From Sternotherus odoratus (Eukaryota; Chordata; Testudines; Kinosternidae), in the NCBI GenBank assembly GCA_032164245.1, contig JAVMKO010000006.1, positions 759,001-823,000 of the forward strand: DNA of 64,000 bases, given 5' to 3'. The notes under the pieces are model-generated. The model was not told where the DNA came from. It saw only the letters and a program-made list of their open reading frames with translations, and did not search any database. The first letter of the stretch is position 1. Each line of letters begins with the position of its first letter. Made by a program: the position numbers and the translations under genes. Shown here piece after piece: positions 45,690 through 56,536 of the stretch.

Positions 45690-47283
45690 GTGAGCAGCTC
45701 TCAGTGGTGACAGAGCAGGTTAAGGACTATTTAGAAAAGATGGATATGAGGCCGGATGTGCTGCGTCTGAGGGTGCTGAGGAAGTTGGCGGATGTGATTG
45801 CAGAGCCATTGGCCATTATCTTTGAAAACTCATGGCGATTGGGGGAGGTCCCGTATGACTGGAAAAAGGCTAATGTAGTGCTCATCTTTAAAAAAGGGAA
45901 GAAGGAGGATCCAGGGAACTACAGGCCAGTCAGCCTCACCTCACTGCCTGGAAAAATCATGGAGCAGGTCCTCAAGGAATCCATTTTGAAGCACTTGGAG
46001 GAGAGGAAAGTGATCAGGAACAGTCAACATGGATTCACCAAGGGCAAATCATGCCTGACTAACCTAATTGCCTTCTACGATGCGATAACTGACTCTGTGA
46101 ATATGGGGAAAGTGTGGACATGATCAATCTTAACGTTAGTAAAGTTTTCAATAGGGTCTCCCACAATATTCTTGCCAGCAAGTTAAAGAAGTATGGGCTG
46201 GATGAATGGACCATAAGGTGGATAGAAAGCTGGCTGGATCGTCAGGCTCACCGAGATCAATGGCTCCATGTCTAGTTGGCAGGTGATATCAAGTGGAGTG
46301 CCCCAAGGGAGTGATATCAAGTGGAGTGCCCCAAGTTTTGTTCAACATATTTATTAATTATCTGGATGATGGGATGGACTGCACCCTGAGCAAGTTCAGG
46401 GATGACGCTATGCTGGGGGAAGAAGTAGATACAATGGAGGGTAGGGATAGCATCTGGGGGACCTAGACAGATTGGAGGATTGAGCTAAAAAAAACTAATG
46501 AGGTTCAACAAAGACAAGTGCAGAGTCCTGCACTTAGGATGGAAGAATCCCATGCACTGCTACAGACTAGGGACCTAATGGCTAGTCAGCAGTTCTGGAG
46601 AAAAGGACCTAGAGGTTACAGTGGATGAGAAGCTGGATATGAGTCAACAGTGTGCCCTTGTTGCCAAGAAGGCTAAAGGCATATTAGGCTGTATTAATAA
46701 GAGCATTGCCAAAAGGTTGAGGGAAGTGATTATTCCCCTCTGTTTGGCACTGGTGAGGCCATATACGGAGTACTGTGTCCAGTTTTGGTCCCACCACTAC
46801 AGAAAGGATGTTGACAAATTGGAGAGAGTCCTGTGGAGGGCAACAAAAACGATTAGGGGCCTGGAGCTCATGACTTATGAGGAGAGGCTGAGAGAAGTGG
46901 GATTGTTTAGTCTACAGAAGAAAAGACTGAGGGGAGATTTGATAGCTGCTTTCAACTACCTGAAAGGGGGTTCTAAAGAGGATGGTGCTAGACTGTTCTC
47001 AGTGGTAGCAGGTGACAGAACAAGGAGTAATGGTCTCAAGTTACAGTGGGGAAGGTTTAGATTGGATACTAGGAAAAACTTTTTCACTAGAAGGGTGGTG
47101 AAGCACTGTAATGGGTTACCTAGGGAGGTGGTAGAATCACCTTCCTTAGAGGTTTTTAAGGTCAGGCTTGACAAAGCCATGGCTGGGATGATTTAGTTGG
47201 GGTTGGTCCTGCTTTGATCAAGGGGTTAGATTAGATACCTCCTGAGGTCCCTTCCAACCCTGATATTCTATGATTCTATGGTT
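45690..47283 (+). mobile_element. CR1 LINE ORF2 fragment with complete 3' end
   Basis: This is the longest CR1 in the window. ORF2 blocks in order are: 'WKKANVVLIFKKGKKEDPGNYRPVSL' and 'QHGFTKGKSCLTNL' (reverse transcriptase fingers/palm, 45.87-46.06 kb), an interrupted middle with a degraded catalytic block (FRDD near 46400), then a single frame at 46621-47196 from '[19 protein letters not shown]' to the C-terminus. The 3' UTR and terminal 'gattctatg' repeat end at about 47283. A 28-bp tandem duplication at 46283-46335 and several frameshifts make it a pseudogene. The 5' end, with the endonuclease and ORF1, is missing. Confidence 0.93.
46283..46338. repeat. 28-bp tandem duplication inside the CR1
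   Basis: The unit gtgatatcaagtggagtgcc followed by ccaaggga occurs at 46283 and again from 46311 (the second copy ends ccaag). It shifts the frame by one base inside the conserved PQGS-type reverse-transcriptase block. Confidence 0.92.
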
Positions 47284-47849
47284 AAAATGGATATTTTTAA
47301 AAATAATCATTTGTTTTCATATTGATGAAAAATACCCAAAATTGAAAATGTATTTTTCCTTTCTACTTATTAAGGGGGGGAGGTGATGGGAATAAAAAGG
47401 AGAAAAGAGAGGAAAGGGGACAAACCGCAAACTGACCATTGAGAAATAAAGAGAAGAAAACACCTTTAATGGTGTTTTTTGGGGGTTGGGGGGGGGTAAT
47501 GAACATTTTTGTTTCTGAAAGAAGGCGATTATTGTATTTTTATTGGGAAATGTTTCAAACGAGAAAAACGTGACCAACTCTAGCCCGTAGACACCCAAAG
47601 TAAAACCTGGGAGAAAGCAGTTGTGGGCTGTGGGAGGACATTAAGGATGGGGGGAAAATCTTGATTCTGCTTTTCCTGTTATCTGTTATACAGTAAAAGA
47701 AAAGCACCAACCACAGTAAGATTTCAGAAAATCACCGTGTTTTTGGAGTGGTCACCCAGAGTACTGCAGTCGCAATGCTGCGAAACTTTGCACCTCTACT
47801 GGATACTGTGGTAGCCCTGTAAGCAAGGGACCCCGCTCTGTAGCTGTAT
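47284..47849. other. Unassigned AT-rich DNA
   Basis: G-run ggggttgggggggggt near 47480. No other feature. Confidence 0.45.
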
Positions 47850-48912
47850 TCCCGTGTCATGTTACTGGAATTTGGTACCATATAGATAATTGGGGTACCA
47901 AATATTATGTGAAGGGGGTCATAACAGGTGTCTATGACCATATGTGTGTATCTATTTTGGAACTGAAGTTATGGATATTGGATAAAAGGCCCTGTACTTC
48001 AAACTTAGGCTTGGCTCCTGGGTGAAATCTCAGACAAGCAGGTGCTAACTCGAGCCCATTAAAGGGCCATCAACCGCACAATGAACTTTGTCCACACCCG
48101 AGGAGAGGAGCTTCACCAGGAATGGGACATGCCTGGGCAAAAACTGAATCGTGGAGAGTCTGGTGATTGGACCAAGTGACTGTAAACCTCCATTTTGCAA
48201 CCGGACTCTGCAAAAGAAGGAGGAGGGTCTTGGCCCAGAAGACAGAGTCTATAAGAGCTGGAAGAAGCGTCCTCCATTTTGTCTTCTACCTCCAGCCTGC
48301 AGCCTGTCTTGCTTCCAGCTCTGAATGGACTTTGCTACACAGGTGAACTCTGAACTAAGGTGCTGACCCATTCCTGAATGGGATGCTTTCTAAAGACTTT
48401 GATTTAAACCTGCAGTTATTGTACCTTTGCTGCAAGCCTGAACCAAGAGATGTGCCATTACTGCATGTAATTGATTTCTTTTAACCATTCCTAACCCTCA
48501 CCTAGACCTTTTTCCTTGTACAATAAACCTTTAGATTTTAGATTCTAAAGGATTGGCAACAGCGTGATTTGTGGTAAGATCTGATTTGTATATTGACCTG
48601 GGTCTGGGGCCTGATTCTTTGGAATTGGGGAGAACCGTTTTCTTTATTTGAGGTATTGGTTTTCATAACCATTGGTCCCCGGGACAGGTGGCTGCTGGTG
48701 GTGATACTGGGAAGCTGGAGTGTCTAAGGGAATTGCTTGTGTGACTTGTGTGTAGCCAGTGGGGCGAAACCAAAGTCTTTTCTGTTTGGCTGGTTTGGTT
48801 CACATTAGAGTGGAAAAACCCCAGCTTTGGGCTGTAGTTGCCCCTTTGGAAGCAATCTGTCCCGATCTGACACTCAGTTGGATCCCACCAGGAACAGCAC
48901 CGTCACATCCCG
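47850..48912 (+). mobile_element. Solo LTR with perfect 5-bp TSD (plus)
   Basis: The LTR spans 47855-48907 (1053 bp), starting tgtcatgtta and ending caccgtcaca. It is flanked by tcccg on both sides (47850-47854 and 48908-48912). A TATA-like agtctataagagc lies near 48250, and AATAAA near 48520 is followed by the palindrome tttagattttagattctaaa. The same palindrome and the caccgtcaca terminus occur in the 41.28-42.36 kb copy in the opposite orientation. The 5' third is divergent between the two, so they are different subfamilies. No coding DNA is attached. Confidence 0.87.
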
Positions 48913-49133
48913 GAAGGGACTTTTCCCTGGAGGTGCTTTCAGTTCTGTGTCTTTTCAGGGTCAGTTTTGTGTCTGATCTGGTGGCAGGTTTCAGCTCACT
49001 GCATGCAGCAAGAGCACCCAGGGCCGGCACCAGCTTTTTGACCAAGTTTTGCCAGTCTCTCCCGCTGTTTGCACAATAGCAGGAGCCCAGACTCTTTGCA
49101 GCTCAGACATTAAATTGCTGCAGCCCTGGAATG
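48913..49133. other. Unassigned DNA
   Basis: Short spacer between the solo LTR and the palindromic element. No feature recognised. Confidence 0.45.
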
Positions 49134-49434
49134 TGCTAGCCCAGGGATCGACAACCTTTGGCCCACGGCCCGCCGGGGTAAGCCCCCAGGCGGGCTGGGC
49201 CAATTTGTTTACCTGCTGTGTCTGCAGGTTTGGCTGATTGTGGCCAATGGGGGCTCCAGGAGGCGGTGCGGCCTGAGGGACGTGCTGGCCACTGCTTCCC
49301 ACAGCCCCTATTGGCCTGAGACAGCGAATCGCGGCCAGTGAGAGTCACAATCCGACGAACCTGGAGACACGGCAGGTAAATGAACCCTCCCCCTGGCGTG
49401 CCGTGTGCCAAAGGTTGCAGATCCTGGGCTAGCC
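49134..49434. mobile_element. Palindromic hAT-type MITE with 8-bp TSD
   Basis: The element spans 49142-49426 (285 bp). The left end is cagggatcgacaacctttgg, and the reverse complement of the right end is caggatctgcaacctttggc. The inverted repeats extend far inwards (cagcaggtttg-type words, then gccaatggg), so the whole element is a near-palindrome. Flanking 8-mers are tgctagcc and ggctagcc (7 of 8 identical). An 8-bp TSD and a CAG-starting TIR are the signature of the hAT superfamily. It encodes nothing and would have depended on a transposase supplied in trans. Confidence 0.85.
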
Positions 49435-50120
49435 CTTGCAGTGTACAGTGTGTGTCCTGGAGCTTCCCCCACCTCACACACACACTGTGGGTGTGTGCCT
49501 AGCAGGCAAGGCAGGAACACAGAGAGAGAGCGTGCAGCAAAGCCTGGCCTTGGGTGCTGGCAAGATTTCCCTGCTCGCTCTGCAGACCGCAGGGGACATG
49601 TGAAAACCAGATACATTCCCCCGTGTCCTTGGACATTGTCACTTGACGTTGACTTTTCAGGAACCAGGCAATTAGATGCTATGAGGACATCATTCAGCCT
49701 GGGAGCATGCAACAAAGACCCCGACAAAATCCAGTCCAGGGTCATTGAGGGCTGTTTATTACAGAGAGGAACTGAGGGGCTAAGTGACTTGCCTAAGGCC
49801 ACTGGAAATCTCCAGCAGGGGAGGGAAGTGACCCCTGGATTCCAAAGTCCTAAAGAGCTGCTACTTCCCGAACCCTCCCCCCTGCCCTTTTTGGGGGGCA
49901 GCCTGTCGGCAGATGAAGATAATGCAGGGTTAGGTAACATGGAATTGGTGTAGATGTGAATTTAACCACGTAGGTTTCCTTATGAACGAGGCCTATAGAC
50001 TTTTTCCTCTCGATCATGTGTCATTTATAGGCTGAGGCACAGTGCTGTGTTGTTAGCTGACAAGCACAAGGGGCTATGAACATTATTTGGAAAAAAACAG
50101 ATACAAATGAATCTTAGAGG
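49435..50120. other. Unassigned DNA with a MIR-like segment
   Basis: The stretch at about 49755-49860 ('aactgaggggctaagtgact', then tgcctaaggcc) matches the conserved part of MIR-type SINEs in reverse orientation. The overlapping frames at 49.3-49.95 kb are not supported as genes. Confidence 0.4.
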
Positions 50121-50209
50121 TAACAAAGTCCTGTGGCACCTTAAAGACTAACTATAAAGTTTTGAAGCATAAGCTTTCGTGGGCTAATACCCACTTCGTC
50201 GGATGCAAG
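50121..50209 (-). mobile_element. PLE 3' end, single copy
   Basis: It contains cctgtggcaccttaaagact and aagctttcgtgggctaatac, then ccacttcgtcggatgc. On the minus strand the hammerhead-like region has stem II GTGGG...CCCAC and GAAA, but the first core block reads CCGACGA instead of CTGATGA. This copy is not paired with an inverted partner. Confidence 0.8.
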
Positions 50210-51221
50210 GTAGACTCTTTCCACGTCCCTCCCCCCAAAAGAGAAGTGGTACCTGGTGCCACCCCTATTCCCAGCTAACCTCCGCAAAGCCGTAAGCCAA
50301 CTGAACTGCAGCAACTCTCTGCGCCAGCCCTCCCCGCCCCCACGTGCAGACCTTTGAAGTTCAGTTAATTGTTGCTATTTAATTCATGAGCAGGAAGCTA
50401 TGCATATTTCACAAGGAGAAACAGCCCAGTTTTGCTGGCTCTGTTTTTTCTCTCTCTCTCATGGAAATCTGAGTAACATCTGAGCCGCAAGAGTAAAGAA
50501 TGAGAAATCTGTCAAGAAATCGAACTCCTTAGCATATGCTGCTCTCTGTTAGTGGCATGGACACATCCTCCTCTTCCTTATCGCACAAGCTTTTCTCCAG
50601 GCTGGTGCATTAAGTGATAGTGTGAGGTGCAAATCCATCCCCACACACTGCGTTCCCATGTGCAGTAGCCTTGTTATGGAAAAGGAGCTGTACATATTTC
50701 CATATGACATTTTGGGGGGCCATGAAGTAGCTCAGTTGGTTTCTGAAATCTCTGGTCAGTGTAATTTGGTGTAGCTCCATTGGCTTCAGTGGAGCTATGT
50801 TGATTTATATCAGCTGAGGGTCTGGTCTATTGTTTCTACAAACACTGTCATACGTTGCACTCTTCCTTTGCCTTTATGAAAAATGGACTATTTTATTGTG
50901 CTGATATGAATTAATATAAGTGAAAATGATACAAAAATATATTCAGTGGCAAAAAAAGTTTAAAAATATCCCCACAGGTGCAGATAAACCAGTGATCTGC
51001 TTGGAGATTTTAATGGCAGGAATCCTAAGTAACTGATAAGAACAGACACTACACATGATCTTAGGTCCTGTGCTGATCAGCTGATGTCATCGGATGCTAA
51101 GGGACACAGACTGTGAAATATTTTACAACTACCTGCTTTACATGCATTATTTTTGAAGAATTTTGGAGTTGAAGAAAGTTAGTTTACGGATAGGTTAACA
51201 AAGCGTGACCCTGTTGAGTCC
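50210..51221. other. Unassigned DNA with an old repeat trace
   Basis: At about 50740-50830, 'ggcttcagtggagctatgtt' and 'gatttatatcagctgagg' resemble the words at 34.87-35.01 kb. Otherwise no feature. Confidence 0.4.
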
Positions 51222-51382
51222 CAGAAGGGTAGCCATGTTAGTCTGGATCTGCAAAAGTCAAAAACAGTCCTGAGGCACCTTATAGACTAAGATGCATCCA
51301 AGGAAGTGGGTATTCACCCACAAAAGCTCACGCTCTAATACGTCTGTTAGTCTATAAGTTGCCACAGGACTCCTTTTCCCTG
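51222..51382. mobile_element. Inverted pair of PLE 3' ends
   Basis: The left part (51222-51287, minus orientation) has agggtagccatgttagtctg and gtcctgaggcaccttataga. The right part (51288-51382, plus orientation) has gaagtgggtattcacccaca, aaagctcacgctctaatacg and ttagtctataagttgccaca. The left part keeps the extreme terminus, while the right part lacks its last roughly 55 bp. This is the same asymmetric back-to-back design as at 36.5 kb, but without captured DNA. A 6-bp repeat (ccctgt) flanks it, which is weak evidence for a TSD. Confidence 0.75.
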
Positions 51383-51589
51383 TAAAGACTGATGAGCTTC
51401 AAATTATATCACCTTAAAAATTGTATGTATTTTCTTTCTTACTATTTTGAATGCTGAAGATCTATTGTGTATTAAAACGATGGCTGAGACATTGTTAAAA
51501 TTACCCTTACATTGCAACTCCATCACAAACCAAGAACATTTGGTTCGTCAGATATTTGAGGTATACAAACATACATGTGTCCTCATGTG
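51383..51589. other. Unassigned DNA
   Basis: Short AT-rich spacer before the CR1. No feature. Confidence 0.45.
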
Positions 51590-52436
51590 GCAGTATTCTC
51601 GCCAGCAAGTTAAAGAAGTATGGGCTGTATGAATGCACCACTATGTGGATAGAAAGCTGGTTGGATCATCTGGCTCAATGGGTAGTGATCAACGGTTCCA
51701 TGTCTAGTTGGCAGCCGGTATCAAGCAGAGTGCCCCAAGGGTCAGTCCTGGGGCCGGTTTTATTTAATATCTTTATCAATGATATTCTGGAGGATGTGAT
51801 AGAGTCCTGTGCTTAGGGCAGAATAATCCCATGCACTGCTGCAGGCTGGGGACTGACTGGCTAAGCAGCAGTTCTGCAGAAAAGGACCTAGGGGTTACAG
51901 TGGATGAGAAGCTGGATATGAGTCAACAGTTTGCCCTTGTTGCCAGACGGGCCAATGGCATATTGGGCTGTATTGGTAGGAGCATTGCTAGCAGATCGAT
52001 GGAAGTGATTATTCCCCTCTATTCGGCACTGGTGAGTCCACACCTGGAGTATTGCATCCAGGCACATGACTGGGCTTGTTTAGTCTGCAGAAGAGAAGAG
52101 TGAGGAGGGATTTGATAGCTACTTTCAACCACCTGAAAGGGGGTTCCAAAGAGGATGGAGCGTGGCGGTTCTCAGTGGTGGCAGATAACATGAGAGGAAG
52201 CAATGGTTTCAAGTGGCAGTGGGGAAAGTCTTGGTTGGATATTTGGAAACACTGTTTCACTAGGAGGGTGGTGAAGAACTGGAATGGGTTACATAGGGAG
52301 ATGGTGAAATCTCCTTCCTTAGAGGTTTTTAAGGCCCACCTTGACAAAGTCCTGTCTGGGATGATTTAGTTGGCGTTGGTCCTGCTTTGAGCAGGGGGTT
52401 GGAGGTCCCTTCCAACCCTGATATTCTATGATTCAT
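51590..52436 (+). mobile_element. CR1 LINE ORF2 fragment with internal deletion
   Basis: It begins in the reverse transcriptase (KLKKYGL, then [21 protein letters not shown] encoded at 51.73-51.79 kb). It jumps near 51805 to a region several hundred bases downstream in the family, so the catalytic FADD block is deleted. It continues with '[31 protein letters not shown]', another gap near 52065, then the C-terminal frame 52076-52369, the 3' UTR and 'attctatgattc'. It is a dead copy. Confidence 0.92.
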
Positions 52437-52634
52437 GACATCTGTAATCACAGCCCTTAAACAGATGGTGTTTATTCTAGAAAACAACTACAACTATAGA
52501 AACAAGCTTCCACTTAGCTTGAGTTCCAGCATTGTCTCGGTTGATCACCGGGGATCATGAGCTTTTTGCAATTCTATATGGTATATAAAGACATCTAATG
52601 GCTGAATATTATACTGCAAGTACACATCATTGAA
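52437..52634. other. Unassigned DNA
   Basis: Short spacer. No feature recognised. Confidence 0.45.
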
Positions 52635-52785
52635 TGTTTCAGAATGGTAGCCCTGTTAGTCTTTATCTGCAAAAAGAACGAGGAGTACTTGTGAACCTTA
52701 GAGACTAAAAAAAAATGTATTTGGGCATAATCTTTCGTGGGCTAAAATCCACTCCCTGAGATGTATGCCCAAATAAATTTGTAAC
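52635..52785. mobile_element. PLE 3' end with a short inverted second end
   Basis: The minus-oriented part (52638-52763) has aatggtagccctgttagtct, ggagtacttgtgaacctta and cttagagactaaaaaaaaat. It is followed by atgcccaaataaatttgt, an inverted copy of the tgtatttgggcat segment in the first part. It is the third back-to-back PLE arrangement in the window, with a very short second arm. Confidence 0.65.
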
Positions 52786-54069
52786 ATGTATCATACAATC
52801 TTCTCTTCTTTTGTCTATAAAAGTGTCTTTTTGGGATACATAGGGCTCAAATGTGATTTCAAACATGGGTGAGTGAAGCACCAAAACTGGAAGAGCATAT
52901 GTTGGAGAAGGTGGTGTTTATAAATTTTACAGTCAATTGCTGGACTACACTTTGGTTCATTATGAAATATGCTCAAGACCAAATAACCAATGTCAATCAA
53001 GTTTATTAGTATGGTACAGGGAAAAAGATTCTATATGATACTAGTCTCAGTGGAGCCATCCTGTATAGGGGTATTACATTCACTCTGTGCAGAAGGTGGG
53101 CTCCCCAAGTTACACATTTCAGCTGGTGTTACTTATAGGATGATTTTACAAGTTGCCCTTTCAGTTTGTCCCTGTTCCCTAACTTGTTGTTATGTTCCTC
53201 TTCATCTTTGGTTTGGATACTAGAATTTCAGATAATGGCCAGGGAAGGTATTTCCCTATCTTAGACTTTGAACAAATGTATCTTGATTTTAACAAATTTC
53301 CTTTCTGCTTGTGCCAAATGGTCACTTCAGCAAATTCAAGTAGTTACAGGACATTGGCATAAGTGAACAGGATGATGTGATAGGCCAGATTAGACTATAT
53401 CACTGTTAGAATATTTGTTCTTAAGGTGATTGGTGCTTAATACATATTAATATTATAGAATGTGGATAATACCTATTATTAATATATCTATTTAGAGACT
53501 AGGCAACATATATTAATCAACATCCCTCCCCCACCCACTCATCGCCTTGATGATTGTTATAGACAAGGCGATACCTTTGCCAAATTAATGCACGAGTTAA
53601 TGATGAAGGCCTTTGTATGTGATTTAAAGTGTTTTAACAAACTGCGTAAGTGGCAATACATTAACACAGCTAAAACTAATACACCTTGGAAGACAAGCAA
53701 AGCCTTAAATGCAATTTTTATTCAAGGGTAGGAAATTAGTATTTCAAGGTTCCCATAATTGCAAAAGTAATTCAAGGCTCTTTGTGTTTTGTGCCTATCA
53801 TTGCTAAGCTGAATAATGTGTGTTGCTTCTTTGTCTAGTAATATTTTAAAATGTAAAATCATTATTATGCAGGTTAAAACCGGTAGGTACGTTTCAGATT
53901 CATCCCTGCAATTGGGGCTCACTTTGGGTGATAGATCCATTTTGAAAATTGGATTGGCTTTTTTATCGTGTGCCCCACAGGGCTCCATGCATGACGAGTA
54001 AAGGAGAAATTTGGAGTAATGGCATTACAGGTGAGGCCTCCATATATAAACTTCTTGTCTTTAGTTACT
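52786..54069. other. Unassigned AT-rich DNA
   Basis: No recognisable coding, RNA or repeat feature. Confidence 0.45.
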
Positions 54070-54165
54070 ATATAGGATGAAGTGGGTCTTAGCTCATGAA
54101 AGCTCATGATCCCTAAGATCTGTTAATCTATAAGGTGCTACAAGACTCTTTGTCACTTATACAGC
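54070..54165 (+). mobile_element. PLE 3' end, single copy (plus)
   Basis: It reads ggatgaagtgggtcttagct, catgaaagctcatgatcc, then tctataaggtgctacaagac and tctttgtcac. The hammerhead-like blocks GATGA and GAAA are still visible around a decayed stem. No inverted partner. Confidence 0.75.
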
Positions 54166-54809
54166 ACTGTCCATCCTTATAGCTGGCTGTCACCATTTTG
54201 AAGGCTTTCCCAGGCAGGAGACAGGAGCGGCTAGTTTCTCTGTTTCATTGTACTCTGTCTCTGGCACACACTGGCGTTGCGATATCCCTGAGATAACACA
54301 CTATGTGTGGTGCTCTTCATGTTCGCATTGCTGAGTAATACACTAGCAGTTGAAATAGATCCAGTTGTTTCTTCTAAGTGCTGCTGTCCAGATAACCTAC
54401 TGAATGGACAGCAACCAATTTATCAAATCTTGCTGTGTCACGATCCAGTACTGGTAGTGATACCACAAAAGACACTGAGCAAGATTCTTGTGAACAACAT
54501 ATTCCTTGATTGGCACGTGTGTCACTAGCCCCAGCTCATGACTGGTACTGAAAGGGAATTTGTCTGCAAGATTCAACATGTTGTCAGTTATCCATATTTT
54601 TGTAACACGCTCAGCTAACTTGTATTGCCCTAACTGGTCATCACTAGCAAGGTCAAGCCATTTTCCCTTTTCTGTGTTCCCCAATGAGTTGGTTATGGTA
54701 GTTACCATGGAACTCCCATACGCAGTATAAATAATTTCTTTATGAAACCGGGTTTTGCTTGCCTTCATATTTTTTCTGCAACTAGTTTGTTAATTTTTAC
54801 TTGTGTTTG
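54166..54809. other. Unassigned DNA
   Basis: The frame at 54397-54768 on the minus strand (123 residues) has no recognisable domain. No other feature. Confidence 0.4.
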
Positions 54810-55065
54810 ATTAGACCGAGTAGCAGAGTCGCACACATTGTGGTTGGTGTTCTGTTTCTCAGTGGTCAGGCCCTCAAGATCATGAATGATAGGATATGGG
54901 ATGGTTTCCATGGCCCGGAGTCTCATACGCCTCCTGCACATTGCAGGCCCTATATCCACCTGCTCCTGTAACAGACCCCGAACCTCTGGCTGAGTCAATG
55001 ATGACTACAAATCATACTTTAAAGACTTAAAGTTGCAGAGAATCCACCACTGACACTAGTTCAGA

Positions 55066-56020
55066 CCCGCAAGTAGGGTGACCAGACCACAGGAGCAGAA
55101 TATCGGGACACACTGGGGCCCCACACACAGTCCACCCCTGCTCTTCCCAGACTCCACCCCCACCCTGCCCCAGGTCCTGCCCCCCTTCCCCTGGGGCACA
55201 TGACACCCCCTCCCACAGCTCCTCCGTGGGTCGGGGGCACCAGCCCTTCCCCCCAGCTCCAGGAACCGCACAGCCCCGCCGTGGGTCAGGGGCACCAAGC
55301 CCCCCCCCCCAGCCGGGTACAGCCCCGCCGTGGGTCAGGGGCACCAGCCCTTCCCCCCAGCTCCGGGCACCACACAGCTCCTCCGTGGGTCGGGGGCACC
55401 AGCCCTTCCCCCCAGCTCCGGGCACCACACAGCCCCGCCGTGGGTCAGGGGCACCAAGCTCCCCCCCCCAGCCGGTTACAGCCCCGCTGTGGGTCGGGGG
55501 CACCAGCCCTTCCCCTCCAGCTCCGGGCACTGCACAGCCCTGCCATGGGTTGGGGGCAGAAGCCCCTCCCCCCCCCAGCTCCAGGCAGGCCCGCCGCTGG
55601 TTGGGGGCGAACCCCACCTCCGAAACCACGGGCTGGGGACCCGCAGCACCCCCTGCTTACCTGGCTTTTCCGGTCAGGCTCCTAGGGTCAGCGGGGGAGG
55701 GGGACCCTGCACTCCACATGCTATGCCGGCCATAAGCACTGGCTCCAGCTGCCATTGGCGAAAAGCTGGGGGGGGTCTGTCCCCACAGCTCCCATTGGCC
55801 ATGATGGAGCCAGTGCTTGTGGTGGTTGCAGCAGGGACTTGCCGCTCCTGTGCTTAGGAGCCACGGGGTCCCACTGCCCCCCCTTTCCTGGGAGCAGCCC
55901 CGAGCCAAAATATCGGGACAAATGGCGTCCCGGCCATACCTCGGTCAGGACGCGGAACAAACAACTAAATATCGGGACAGTCCTGATTTTATCGGGACGT
56001 CTGGTCACCCTACCTGCAAG
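55066..56020. mobile_element. Non-autonomous hAT-type element carrying a minisatellite
   Basis: The element spans 55074-56012 (939 bp). Both ends are tagggtgaccagac when read inwards (14-bp perfect TIR). The flanking 8-mers are cccgcaag and cctgcaag (7 of 8, the difference being a CpG-type C/T change), so the TSD length fits hAT. Subterminal words atatcgggaca are repeated near both ends. The centre holds the 49-56-bp minisatellite and a GC-rich unique part. Long Pro-rich and Gly-rich frames on both strands (up to 200 residues) come from the repeat and are not transposase. A fragment of the same family lies at 57557-57625. Confidence 0.88.
55216..55620. repeat. Minisatellite inside the hAT-type element, 7-8 units
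   Basis: Units of 48-56 bp are built on cagccccgccgtgggtcagg and ggcaccagcccttcccccc. Short units (ending cagccgggta or cagccggtta) and long units (ending gctccgggcaccaca) alternate in a partly higher-order pattern. Unit boundaries lie near 55216, 55271, 55319, 55374, 55429, 55478 and 55534. Confidence 0.93.
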
Positions 56021-56536
56021 TGACCTGTGCCCGTGCTGCACAGGAAGGCGAAACCCCCGATGGTCTCTGCCAATCTGACTTGGGGCAAAATTGCTTCCCA
56101 ACCCCAAATCCAGCGATCAGTTAGACCCTGAGCATGTGGGCAAGACCCTCCAGGCAAACACCTGAGAGAGAATTCTCTGTGGCAACTCAGAGCCTTCCTC
56201 ATCTCTTGTCCCACCTCTGACTGATGGAGATATTGGCTGCTAGCAGTCACAGATCAGTTGCATGCCATTGTAGGCAATCTTGTCAAGGTCAGCCTTGAAG
56301 CCAGATAGATTTTTTCACCCACTGCTCCCCTTGGAAGACTGTTCCAAAACTTCATTCCTCTGATGGTTAGAAACTTTCACCTAATTTCAAGCCTAAACTT
56401 GTTGATGGCCTGTTGACATTCATTTGTCCTTGTGTCCACATTGGCGCTTAACTTGAATAACTCCTCTCCCTCCCTGTTACCTATCCTTCTGATTGTATTT
56501 ATAGAGAGCAATCATAACTCCCCTCAGCCTCCTTTT

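Noticed and set aside
45650..46123. The 157-residue reverse-transcriptase frame as a host gene
   Set aside because: It is the 5' part of a decayed CR1 ORF2 that continues to a CR1 3' tail.
55027..55857. Proline-rich and glycine-rich frames of 160-200 residues
   Set aside because: They come from the minisatellite in the hAT-type element. No transposase motif (such as a hAT dimerisation or RNase-H-like block) is present.
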